Below are positions 1 through 11,600 of a stretch of 64,000 nt of DNA, piece after piece; position 1 is the first letter of the stretch; every line of letters begins with the position of its first letter. The translations under genes and the position numbers were made by a program. The notes under the pieces were generated by a model. That model was not told where the DNA came from. It saw only the letters and a list, made by a program, of their open reading frames with translations, and ran no database searches. This DNA comes from Heliopora coerulea (taxonomy: Eukaryota; Cnidaria; Anthozoa; Scleralcyonacea; Helioporidae), in assembly GCA_030142905.1 (NCBI GenBank), contig JASJOG010000437.1, positions 62,001 through 126,000 of the forward strand, read 5' to 3'.

Positions 1-382
1 TATCCTTTAAAGAAAATTGCCCTAATTTAATTTAACGTTCAATCAGGCTATGTACGGTGTAGCCTCACTTCCTCAGCCCTGATAAGTTTTTCAAATATAA
101 ACCAGTAACAAAAGAGGGTTTTGACGTATCTTACAAAATCGAACTTTTCCCGACATTTAACGCTTTAACATTCTATTTTTGCCCAAATTTTAATTATTAT
201 TATTTTTTATTTTTTTAAACGAACTTGAGGGGGGGGGGGCGGGTTGTCACACCCCCATAAACTACGCCCCTAGCCTGCCCCCGTCTATCTCTATCTGTTT
301 GTCTAATTGTCAGCCCTCCTATCTGTCTGACTTTCTGTCTGATTTTCTGTCTAAATGACTGACGGCAGAATAGCATGTTAAG
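1..382. other. No gene seen; G-run and CTGT-rich start
   Basis: AT-rich sequence with a run of ten G at about 230-239 and a growing CTGT-type simple repeat from about 281. No exon recognised. Confidence 0.6.
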
Positions 383-500
383 TTGTTAATTTATCTGTGT
401 GACTGTCTGTCTGTCTGTCTGTCTGTTTGCCTACCTGTCTATGTGTCTGTCTATCAATCTGTCTGCCAGCCTGTCTGTATGTCTGCTAATCTGTATGTAT
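281..500. repeat. CTGT/CTAT tetranucleotide repeat
   Basis: Imperfect CTGT, CTAT and CTGC units. The cysteine-rich open frames here are only translations of this repeat. Confidence 0.9.
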
Positions 501-951
501 GTCTGCCTGGATTATGTATGTCCGTCCACCAGCCTGTATGTCTTCCTGCCAGTTTACATGCCTCGCTCACTGGCTTTTTCCGTCTCTCCGGAGGCCCAAT
601 TTTCCTCACAAATGCCATGTTTCCGAAATGTTGAAGTGTTTATCGTTTTAGGGGAAACATCAAGAAGCTATAAATCATTACACCGATTGTATCAAACTTT
701 GTCCCCAAGAGGTTGCTGTGTATACCAACAGGGCTTTATGCTACCTACAACTGAACAAAGTAAGAAAAAGTGACGTGATATCACGTTCTTGTATATCTAA
801 CTCGTTCTTTTCTGTTTAAACCTGACTTAATGTAATTGGAGTGGATTACACAATTACAGGATTTAAGAGCTACAGGGCGACAGCACTTGCGATTTGTTTC
901 CAGGAGTCACTTAGAAATGAATGTCAGGCTTTATTTGTTTTGTAATGTTTA

Positions 952-1037
952 AAAAACGAGCCGGAGTACTTTATCGGATTTAAAACATGAGGCGATAGCC
1001 GAGCGTTTTACATCCGATAAGGCTCTCTCGAGTTTTT
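952..1037. repeat. Short foldback MITE, copy 1
   Basis: Left half AAACGAGCCGGAGTACTTTA and right half ending CTCTCGAGTTTTT pair around GGCGATAGCC. A second copy is at 19759-19837. Confidence 0.7.
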
Positions 1038-1039
1038 TA

Positions 1040-2097
1040 AATGACTTCAAAATCGAACTCCTTAATACGCTGATTCACGAAGACTGTTTGAAAATTTTTG
1101 TGTTCTTTGCCGCAAAAAACATGAGGAGAAAAATATGCGTGTTTTTATCGCTTTTAATTTTGAGGACATGACATCCTTGTGATTTTTTATAGTATTTTCC
1201 TATAATTTTTCCTATATTTACAATAATGAAATATACAATAAACTTGATCATTTATTATTATTCTCTAGCAGTTTGCATTTCGATAGTTGACTCCGGCCAC
1301 AATGTAAGGATACAAATTCATGCAACCGAACTTTTACTGGTGTACAAACTCGAGCAGAGCGCTTGTTTAAACATCCATTTCTTTTGGTTTTTTTCTTCAT
1401 AAACCACCAACGAATGTCATCAGTTTTAAACGTCTGCGGGTACTTTACTATTCCCCTTAGAGAGTTAAAGTAAATGGACTTTAACGTAAACGCGTTGCTA
1501 AGAAAGAACGTTTGTTTCGTCAACCAAACGTTGTTCAGCCAAGATATCAGCTTGTTGGCGTCCGGTTTGCTACATTAAAATAGGCTTGGCTACAAAAATC
1601 CGGATTATTTTTTCGATATTTAGACGATTTGAAGATTTTAGACAATTTAAGATTTTTAGAACCTTTTTCAGGTTTTCAGACAATAATGCATATATTTAGA
1701 CATAAACGTATTAGTTTTAATCGATTTTTTTGTCCATTTGTTCAGTTTTTGATTCTTTGGTTGGGATTTTTGTAGCTAAGCCTACATGAAAACGTTGAAA
1801 AGAAACAAAGTTAAAACTGACTGAAGTGGAAGTATGTGGACATAAATGTGTATGATCAATAAGCAATGGCTTCTCTAAACCCTGGACTAAAATTCTAGTT
1901 TGCACCCGAGATTTTATAAGTCCATTTTGATATTATTTAAATAACTGTGCGAGGAAATTTGAGCATGGCAATCATTCCGTTGGCCAACACTTCTTACTTC
2001 GTCGATATGTAAGATAATGAGCACGTTTAGACTTCAATTTTCAGGATCACCATTGTAGTACACATGAGGACTACTAAAAACAGAACTTGAGAATCGT
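1040..2097. other. About 1 kb with no feature seen
   Basis: AT-rich, several short AGATTTTAGACA-like words near 1620-1700; no gene or named repeat recognised. Confidence 0.5.
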
Positions 2098-2100
2098 TTA

Positions 2101-2762
2101 GGCCCAGTTCATGCGTCGAACTTTTCATGGGCCCAATCAAATGCAAATCAGTTTGAACAGGGGATTTTGCTCATTAACATTAAATTCGAGGCGTGCCAAT
2201 CAATTGGCAGTAAGTGTATATAAAGCAATGAATAATATTTTTCTTGAAGAGCTTAATTCAATCTTTGAAGCTACCTCTCAAATACATTCATATAGTCTGA
2301 GGGGTAGCACTAGCAATATTTATATACCGAGGCCTAAAATGGAAGTTGGCTAGCGATCTTTTGGCTACGGAGGAGCTGTTTTGTGGAATGGGCTTCCGGT
2401 AATGGTGAGAATTAAGCCGACCGTTCGGACATTTAGAAACTCTTTATAGTAACCAGAAAGGCTGTTTTGGCGGTAGGACTGTCTCGTTGGTAGGGGATTT
2501 ATAATATATCTTAATAATAAGAATGATTTGTTTAATGATTATGATAAATATGTTGTTGTTAATGGAAGAATGTTTGTGTATATATGTATGAAGTATTTGT
2601 TATTAGGCTTGTTTGTTTTTATTTTAAATTGTATTATAGTACACGGCTCATTGGAAGAGCATTTTTAATGAAATGATACCGTGTTATTTTTCTTAATTTT
2701 CTTAATAAAGCATTTTTGATTGATTGATTGACACGTGAAAAGTTCGACGTTTGAACTGGGTC
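2101..2762. mobile_element. PIF/Harbinger-type MITE split by a LINE tail
   Basis: Ends GGCCCAGTTC and GAACTGGGTC flanked by TTA on both sides (2098-2100, 2763-2765). The uninterrupted copy at 48630-48749 shows what the element looks like without the insert. Confidence 0.8.
2196..2731 (+). pseudogene. LINE 3' end (CR1/L2-like), nested
   Basis: The frame reads IHSYSLRGSTSNIYIPRPK, then a stop, then GGAVLWNGLPVMVRI. HSY-LR---S--(IF)-PRP and the GA--WN-LP motif mark the C-terminal end of a CR1/L2-like polyprotein. The 3' end is TTGATTGATTGATTG, the usual short tail repeat of that group. It is 5'-truncated and lies inside the MITE. Confidence 0.75.
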
Positions 2763-3189
2763 TTAGTAAGTGCGCACAATTCGAACAACCATCTGGACTA
2801 CGTTTAAAAATTTGACTGTTGTCGATGTTAACACACAAGTTCAAAAGTACCGATAAAGCATGACAACGACTCGAACTTCCGTGGAATTTTCGAAGCGAAG
2901 GAACTGTGAACCAGTGTTCATTGCAAGATCAAGGTTAAGCGTTCCTAATATTTTGCAGCAACACAGCATCCGCGTTGTGGTTACAGCATAAAAATGCTCA
3001 TTTTTCGTTGTCAACAAAATTGCGACGGTGTGAAGACTATGTACTCTTAAGACCGGCATTTGCAAAAGGTGTTTCTATTTGGTACAAAGTTCCATTGATT
3101 AAACTCAATGCCGCTGTCGTAGTCATAGTGCTAGCAGTTCTGTTTACAATTTCAGCAGTTACTGTAACCTACGATAAGGGATGCTGGAG

Positions 3190-3445
3190 ATACAGTGGAA
3201 GTGCAAGAGTGTCTCACCACTGTGACTTGTGTTCGATTCCGGCTCCGTGCAGTTATCTGATTAAAGGTACCTTTGTCACATGTGAGAAGAGTGTTGTCCA
3301 GTTTGACTTAACCAAGCATCGCAGGATTTCCCCGGGTACTCCTGTTTCCTCCTGCAATAACATTGGACCCATGAGGGGTGACCTTAGTGGACCCCTAGGG
3401 AGAACAGCTCAGGTAGCTGATAGGGTTATAAAGTATAAATAAAGA
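3190..3445 (+). repeat. tRNA-derived SINE, family A
   Basis: Head with pol III boxes (ACAGTGGAAGTG; TTCGATTCCGGCTCCG) followed by a body ending GGAGAACAGCTCAGGTAGCT. The same head is at 50888 and the same body at 51650-51830. The apparent membrane-protein frame here is a by-product. Confidence 0.65.
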
Positions 3446-3744
3446 CACTTTGTAACTGATTCAGATAATAAGGATCACCTCAAGTCCTGCGAGCAATTTC
3501 AACGCGTAAAAACTCTTATGGAAATTAACCCTTATTCTGACAACTTGTAGGATGTTTCAGATTCAATTAATTTAATCTGATCACTGGTCGGTATTGCTTT
3601 ACAAAGAAGCGCTTGCAATCCGCCGACATATGCCACTAATCAATCATGGGACGAGGGCGTCGAGAGAGTTAGTAATAATTTATTAATAGCTCATAGTTTT
3701 CTGTGCCTAGAAGTATCACTGTCCTCTGTAATTTAATAGCATCC

Positions 3745-3772
3745 CTAATGATGACTAAAATCTAGTCGAAAC
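3745..3772 (+). ncRNA. Hammerhead-like motif 1
   Basis: CTAATGA, a GACT/AGTC hairpin, then GAAAC. The fifth core base is A where hammerheads need G, and one extra T precedes the stem. Cleavage would not be expected. Confidence 0.3.
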
Positions 3773-4344
3773 GTAGGATCTCTCACAAAATGATTTTGCT
3801 ACTAGGAGTTACCATTGTTGTGTGCTGTAATCAACCTTTTAATTTATTTTTAGTTTATCATTCTGATTTTGAGGCATAAAATTTATATAAGAATAAAATA
3901 CTGATAACATTTGCATCTGCCATAATACAGTTGTTTCGGCAGGATTCTTTACATGAAAGCGATGGATTTGCAGTTTATCGAAGAATAACACAATGTCATG
4001 GGAAAATCTTTATGAAAACTTGCCCCCCCCCTACCCAAACGAACAGTATTATGGTGGACTTGAAAGTGGTTAACTATTCCCTCGAAATAATCAAACCAAG
4101 AAAGCTTTGTTACCCTTCCTATGGAATCAAGCAATACTATATTTCTATTTTCGTGTTACGCGGATTCTTCTTCTTGTCAATATTCCCAATAATTACCGAC
4201 AGTAGTTTTAGATACCTTTATTCGAGATAGTGAGCCGAGTAAACTAACTTCGTCAAAACTGTTTTTTCCTTTTTCTTTTTCGCCCACGGTCCTCCTAGCC
4301 GTTTTGCTTATACTTCATGTAATTTACTTGTCTTACATTCGCAG

Positions 4345-4434
4345 TATGAATTAGCGGAGGAGGATTGTAATCACGCGTTGAAGATCCAGGCCAATAATAT
4401 AAAAGCGTTATTCAGACGCGCTAAAGCGAGAAAG
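4345..4434 (+). CDS. SPAG1: SPAG1-like exon a (TPR)
   Basis: Thirty codons, phase 0 at both ends, between acceptor ttcgcag and donor gtaaga. It reads YELAEEDCNHALKI and then NNIKALFRRAKARK, the B helix of one TPR and the A helix of the next. Since it begins in mid-domain, at least one exon lies upstream; none was recognised in 1-4344. Confidence 0.88.
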
Positions 4435-5633
4435 GTAAGAATTGCTTGTAGGATAAGATCCCCACGAGTTTCCCGAATTACGTTGGGAGTGGAGAAATGT
4501 TCCTAGGCGTGTGGTTACGTACAGGTCTCACCTCACTAATCGATCTGCCACTGACTAACTTTCATAGGATATAAGTGCAATGGCGGACCCAAGGGAGGGA
4601 CTCTAGGGGTCTGGGCCGCTCCTTTTGGGCAGTTGAAAATGCCATAGCTCTTTAAAAATAGTTTTGGAAAAGTATCGAGTACTATGTAATTTTTGGGCCA
4701 ATCACCTCGTAGGATTTTCGATTATCACCAGTGTAATTGCACTAAATATGTGTACGTATATTTTTAGGGTATGAGACGATTTCGTGAATCCAGCGAAGAT
4801 CTTGTCATGGTTCTTAAGCTTGATGCAAAGAACGGCATCGCCACAACTGAACTAAGTGAGGTCTTGCAGTTGTTGAAAAAGGTAGGCAGACTTCCACTAC
4901 CTTGGCATTTAGATCGATTAACCACTCTTGCATAATTTTTTTGACTTTTAAGTATTTCAGCAATGATGATTTTCTATGCAGTCTGCATAACAACTTCTAA
5001 GGGGGTCCGAAGGCGTATTCCCCTGAAGAAACTTGAAAATCTGAGGGATTCTGAGACTACTTTAATCTCCAGATATACATAGAAAGTCATGTGTCGTATT
5101 TGCTTGAATGTCGTATTCCCTTAAGTTGTTGCCTTCAAACAGGCTGTTTAACAGTAAACTGGCTTTCGAGAATAGTGCAACTGCTTCTATCATCCAGACA
5201 TCAATCACTATTAAGCCTATCATCTAAATATTACCCATTGTTTAGTATTTCGTTGAAGTGTTTCGGAAAAATTTGAGTTCCGAAAAATTATTGATGCGAC
5301 AAATATCGCACTTGTCACACCGGTTGCGTGGCCCTGCTGCGTCGAAAGTGTCATTAAATGCGATTACTGAGTCATTAGAGTTATAGTTTCAAGAGGTCAA
5401 GAGCGTTTGATTGATTTTTAACTCCAGTGCCCCCACTAGTACTTACTTCTCCTGCCTGTGAGATTCTTTGTCTAAAAACTGTGAAGTTCCTGTTCACCGA
5501 AGCTTAATGTTTAGATAGCAATAATAATGCTGACTCTTTTAGTTAATTGTTTGTTTATTTATTTATTTATTTAAATATTTTAGTTATTTATTGATCTATT
5601 TATTTATTTACTTACTTACTTACTTCTTGATTA

Positions 5634-5671
<38 letters not shown>

Positions 5672-8600
5672 CGATCGATTGATTGATTGATGATTGATTG
5701 ATTGACTGACTGACTGATTGATTGATTATATGAAAAGATAATCCTAAAACGGACAATATTACAGAAGATCCGTTAGTTGATAACGCGTTTGTACAGACCT
5801 GGCCACTTGTTCCATAACATTTGTCGCTAATCTAGAATTACCAGCTAATCTGTTGTTTGGTTTCGTACACTTTAATTGATAAGTTGAATTCATATTTTCC
5901 GCAAAAAGCTCTTTTCTGAATACGACTTTCCTGTCGGAGAAAGTTCCAAGTAATTCCAAGTTTCTTTGGAAGCGTTCTCAGAATTTCTTCGCAGAATTTT
6001 CACCAATCCAGGGTTAAGTTAATAGACTTTCGCACAACCAGGCCCAGGTTAGTGAATCGCATCCTTGAAGCCCCTGTTGTATGATGTCTGGAAACTTATT
6101 CTGGGGATTAGAACTACCCAAGGATTGAATTCAAAATCCAGTGGGTAGTCATTCAAGAACTAGCAACGGGTATCCTACCTTCCTTCAAGGCAAGCCATGG
6201 AGTTACGGAGTTATCCAGTGGATAATAAATGATTGAATTTGACTAACTTGCATAATATTTCAAGTATTCTTGGCTAACAAGAGTGAATTTTCTGATGAAC
6301 GTAGAATTTACCAACATAAGTTCAATCTTCGGCAATAGAAGATGTTGGTATGGTAGTTTAAAGGTCCATTTACACGAGCAATTTTGCACGTTGCGATTGT
6401 CAGCCTGGTGTATGTAATAAACTCAATACAGTCTATGAAGCAAGATATCCACTTATGATTCGCTGTAGTTTGTCCTCGACGCTCTCGTCAGTTTAACACA
6501 TACTCCAAGATGTCAATCGCAAGGCACAAAATCGCACGTTGTGATTGTTAGCCTGGTGCATATAATGAACTCGTGACAGTCTACGAAACAAGATATCCGC
6601 TTATGATTTGCTATAGTTTGTCCTCGACATTCTCGTCAGTTAAACACATACTCCACGATTTCAATCGCAAGGCAAAAAATCGCACGTGTAAACAGCCCTT
6701 AAAACATGACCATCGGAAGTGAAAGGGCAGGGGAGCTCGCACTCCCAATATTTCAAAAGGGAGAGCAGTGTCCCCCTATATTCGTCGCGTATCCGGCTCG
6801 AAACGAGCGTTAGATGTGAATCAGAATCTGTTCATCGACTGATGCAACTGGAAATTGAACTAAGATTTCATTTTTAGCCGCAGAAAGCTATTGGTGACAT
6901 TCGTGAAGGAAACAGGCCTCGCCAGAATTCATTACTTTATTATTTTAAGGAAGGTTTATCTAATCTGCTTTTTAATCCCCGCAGCATCAAATTGTTTTCG
7001 ACGTGCGTGATTTAAGAGGCTGATTACATGAAGATTTTCATCCCGGGCTGAGATTTCGGCTGGCCTGTTGATGAATACTTGAAAACGGAGCTCGAGATGA
7101 CATGAAGGTTTCAGCCCGGTTTGAGCTACCCAGTCTGAAATTTTTAGCCCGATTGAACGGGCAGAAAAATCCCATGTAATCGCACGAAAAAATTTCAGCC
7201 CGAGCTGAAAAGATGATTGACAGGCGTGGGAAGATGCATATTGTTAAAACAACGAAAGGTACCGTTAAATTTCTGCCTGAGTTCACTTCCGATTTCAGTT
7301 TCAGACCGGAGTGAATTATTTCACGTAATTGGGACTTTTCGACCCGGTGTTCCGGGCTGAGATTTTCCCAAGTAATCAGCCCCTAAGTCTTTCATTAATT
7401 TGTTGCTAGGAGAAGGAAAGGAAAGATTCGGAAAAGCCCGCTGCTTCTAAGCGGAAAAGGATATTAATAAAAGATATCGAAGGTGACGATGGAAAGGTAA
7501 GTTGTGACTTAATGTTCGATGTAACATGTCAAACACAAGTGGGACTGTTTAATCTGGTTTCCAAAAACTAAGAAGATGTTATATCCTTCTTATCTCCAAC
7601 CAACACTCTAAAGAAATTGGGATGGAATACGCTTCAATGCAGAAGGGATCAGCAGTTGTTGTCATTAGTAAATAAATGCATTTGTGGAAACTCATAATTA
7701 AGCCCCTTATTTAATGGGTTAAATCGGGACTGCTATGATTTAAAAAGTAATAAAACTGAACTGTATTTCAAGAGGAATATCAAAGCCCAGCAAAATATCT
7801 TTACGAAAGCCATCGAGTCGGACACAGAAGTAAAATCATAATATTTAATAAAGTTCTAACGTTTCGTTGTATCATCACAACATCATCAGAGAATAATTTA
7901 CATCACTGCCTAAAGCCTAAGTATATAGTTACAGGGTGTAATAATATTCATGCATTAACCAATCAGAGGACGTACTAAAAATAAAAGTTACAGGTATGAG
8001 TAACACTAACAAAATAGAAGAGTGAAAGAAAAAATTATAAAAGAAAAAGTGGTGCTGAGCCAATATTGGCAGTTAAAGAGGGTTTAAGTTTGCGAATGAG
8101 TAAACTTTCTCGAGAGAAAGTCAAAAGCTTTTGACTCTGAAGATGACCGCCGCTAAAGCTGTCGAAACGTCAGTCACTTCCACCAATAGTCTTTCTCAAG
8201 ACTACACTAACCTGGACGATCAACTTCCACAAACAAATATAAATTTTAGCTCGGTTTCACTTTGTCAAAATATATTTGAAATTGGTAAACTCATTTCTGT
8301 CTTTTGAAGACATGTTTTGTGTGTAGTTTGTATGAAAACTCTTCAGAAAATTTAAAAAGTCGCATGGGAAACTAAAACTGACGTACAAGACCGCGTAGGG
8401 TATTGAAACTTACGTACAAAATTGTCCTCCGTGGGCGGCCATCTTGGCTTCACATTTCATTGGCCGGTTAGCATTCCAGATATGGAAAATAGAATTCACT
8501 GGGAAAGTTGAGTCAGATTTCATGAGACGGTTTATTTGTTTTTCTTTTTAGCTTGACAAGAAAACTGCTGCGGTGACTAAAGATAATAATGTCTCTACGT

Positions 8601-11600
8601 TGGAAGGAAATAACAAACCAAATGTGGTTAAGAAAGAAAATATACAGAACTCTAGCGTTGAAAAGACCTCAAAAGAGCAAAATACCATCGCTGTTGATCA
8701 TGTGGTAAGCTGACAAAATAAACTGATCCAACTGATAGGCGTTTGAATGCGGAGGCTATGAACGAAAAGGTTATTCAACCGAAAGACAAATTTCATTCAT
8801 TGTTCTTCCGAATTTTAATTTTGCATATATTGTTTCAAGGAATTGTGTAGTTTCAGGAATAACGCGGAACCATTCCAAGCTTGTGAGTGTTAAATGAGCC
8901 CCTCACTGAATGTCACTTGCTTGAAACCCTTTCGAGAAATCGCTCGTGTATGAATTCGGAATAGAACTGTCTACTTTCACTTCACCCTTTCATGTCTGAA
9001 TATTTTTCTTTGTTCTTTGTTTTTGCACTGTTCTTTCACTGGTTCTTTTGTTCTTAGGTGTCACACATATCAGTCACTAGGCGTTAAAGAGTTAATATAA
9101 TTATTTACCCATTTCAAATCGACCTACCGACACTCAGATGGTGAGCTCAGGTGCAAGTTCGACATATGTGCTGCCTACACGTAAGCCACGATATGTTGAT
9201 AATGATATTATCTCGATGTATGTATATGCTCAGGTATACCATAGCTTACCATCTGAGTCTCGGTAGTTGAGTCATTAGAGCGTCTCACTGGTCATTACAA
9301 GGTTGCGGGTTCGATCCCCGTCTGGGACTCAGAAATCGTTTTTCTGACGAAAGACCTGACAAACGTTCATCATTCATCTAAGATACCTCCAAGTTCCCAC
9401 TGCTACATCATATATCGAAAAAATACTCGATATTATGAACTTGATGGTCAGTAACGACAAAATTTGTGGGAAAAGTGCAGTGGATACTGAAAGTGAAGAT
9501 TGTCCAGCGAAAAAATTCCGTTCCGTATATCGTTCAGCAGAGTTTTCTTGAAAGTGAAGTGAGCAACGCGTTAAGCAAACACACCATTGCTCTCAAAACC
9601 AACGAGTGAAAAATTATATTTAGGGGGAAATTCGTGTACTTTTCTTCAAGAACTTTCTTATCGAATAGGCCGAGAGTCATTCCTAATCACATGCTAAAAC
9701 TTTCTAGGCACAAAACTTTGACTTTTTGAAGTATGTAAAGCCTTTAAAGCTTTCATAACAGAACAGGAAGGTGTTCCAACCTACAGTGGTCGGCACAGTT
9801 GTTTATCCCTTTCCCACTTATGTTGAATGGCATTTTCGGTGAAAGGTTGTTTGCTTTCCTTTTTAGCCTGAACAAGCATCCGTGGCTAAAGACAAAAATT
9901 TAATAATATCACAAAGAAATAATGAGTCAAATGCTAAAAAAGAAACGGTGCAGAAATCCAGCGATAAGAACGTTAAAAAAGACCAAATGACAGCCTCCGT
10001 TGAACATAGTACGGTAAGCTGAAAAAGCCACCCGTTATAAAAACTGTTACGTCGGACATGCATTATCCGGCACTGACTGTAATGCTAAAGGTGATCCTAC
10101 AAGACTTATAACAAATAAAAAGAATGAAGACTTGGGTCAAGTGCAGTTTAGCGGACGCACTTGGCCGCTGACCTTTGCAGTTGGCTCAATAAGAAATATT
10201 ACGAACTTTCCGCGGGAAATTAAAATGAAGCCGTGACCACATTCGAACTTGAATTGGCCTTAGTCAACGAAAACATCACTCAATTCACAAAAAAATAAAC
10301 TTTAATACAACATTATTCTACAACAAGTACTAACCCTAACCCTAACTAAGTACATGTCAATATAATATTTTAATAAACCCACTCTTACTTGGGTTGCATC
10401 TCCTAAAATTTTGCCGCCAAATCTCACTTTACTTGACTGTTAAGCCAGCAATATACTGGCAACTACTTTCCCGCGCAGAACGAACAAACGACGCTAATGC
10501 TTAGTCTTCTTTTTTTAAGCATGACCAAACATCAACTCCCGTCGCTGAAGATACGAACATATCGAAATCTAAAGAGAATAAGGAAGCAAAAGAGGCTAAA
10601 GTAGAAAGTATGCAGAACTCTGTCAATAAGATTACCAAAGAACAAGGTGTAGTCCCTGTTCAACATAATGTGGTAAGCTGAAATAATCTGATGAGTACAT
10701 CTTTTGCTGTTCACTGCCAGAAAATATACTATCATTAACGTCAACCTCAAACTCATTAACGCCAAAATACATTCATTTTATTCAATCGACGTTCATTAGC
10801 GTACCGTGCACTTTTTGCAATGAAATTTCGAGGCATGTCCGTTTTAGAAAACCGCGTTCCAATTCCATCAAACCTGGAAATGTGTGAAAAATGGGGATAC
10901 TGCGGGATACTTGAACATTTTGAAACAAGTTAACCTTGATGACCTGCCGAAAGGTGAGTGAAGGAGTAGACTTTTAGACATATTCATTTCAGTCTATTCT
11001 CAAGAATAATTGAGACTTCATATGTCAATGTCCAGACTTCTTTTGTTCAGATAGAACTGGTCATGATCAATCACTCGCCAGTAACTATACTCCGTAATAC
11101 TGACTTGACTTCGGCTTTATTCTTGATATTTTTTGACACAACATATCAACTCTAAACCATACAAGACCCAGATTCCTCGTCCTTGAGTAGGTTTTGCCCA
11201 GACGAACATGTGGGAAGTAATTCTAAAGTCATTTCATTCGCAACTGTAAATTACTCGAAGTGCTTCAAGTCAACTTCAAATTAGCCGATTCAGGAATTTT
11301 ACTATGTCTGATGACAGATGTCGTAGCAGTCAGCCAGTGGACAATAATCCCGAAAAATTGAAGTTCCTAAAATGACATACCCTGTTTTTCTAAGAGCTAG
11401 TGTAATTTGCTGCCTAGAAGGCCCATAGCTACATTGTTTGCAGTGAATTTCTGATTGTTCACTATACTTGTTTCAAATTGATTTTTTATATAATCTGAGG
11501 TCTGTTGTTTGTATATATGCACTATAATTGTATCAAACTGAAATTATATGCGTTAAAAATTATGGAGTAGGTTTGAAAGGAAATTCAAATCTTTGCACAA

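Noticed and set aside
383..773. Cysteine-rich secreted peptide or toxin
   Set aside because: The frames only read a CTGT tetranucleotide repeat; there is no signal peptide, and the Cys spacing simply follows the repeat.
2975..3442. Small membrane protein of 155 codons
   Set aside because: The frame covers a tRNA-derived SINE that recurs at 51 kb with stops; no splice signals or family.
5545..5728. CRISPR array
   Set aside because: The repeats are uninterrupted tetranucleotides without spacers, and the DNA is animal.
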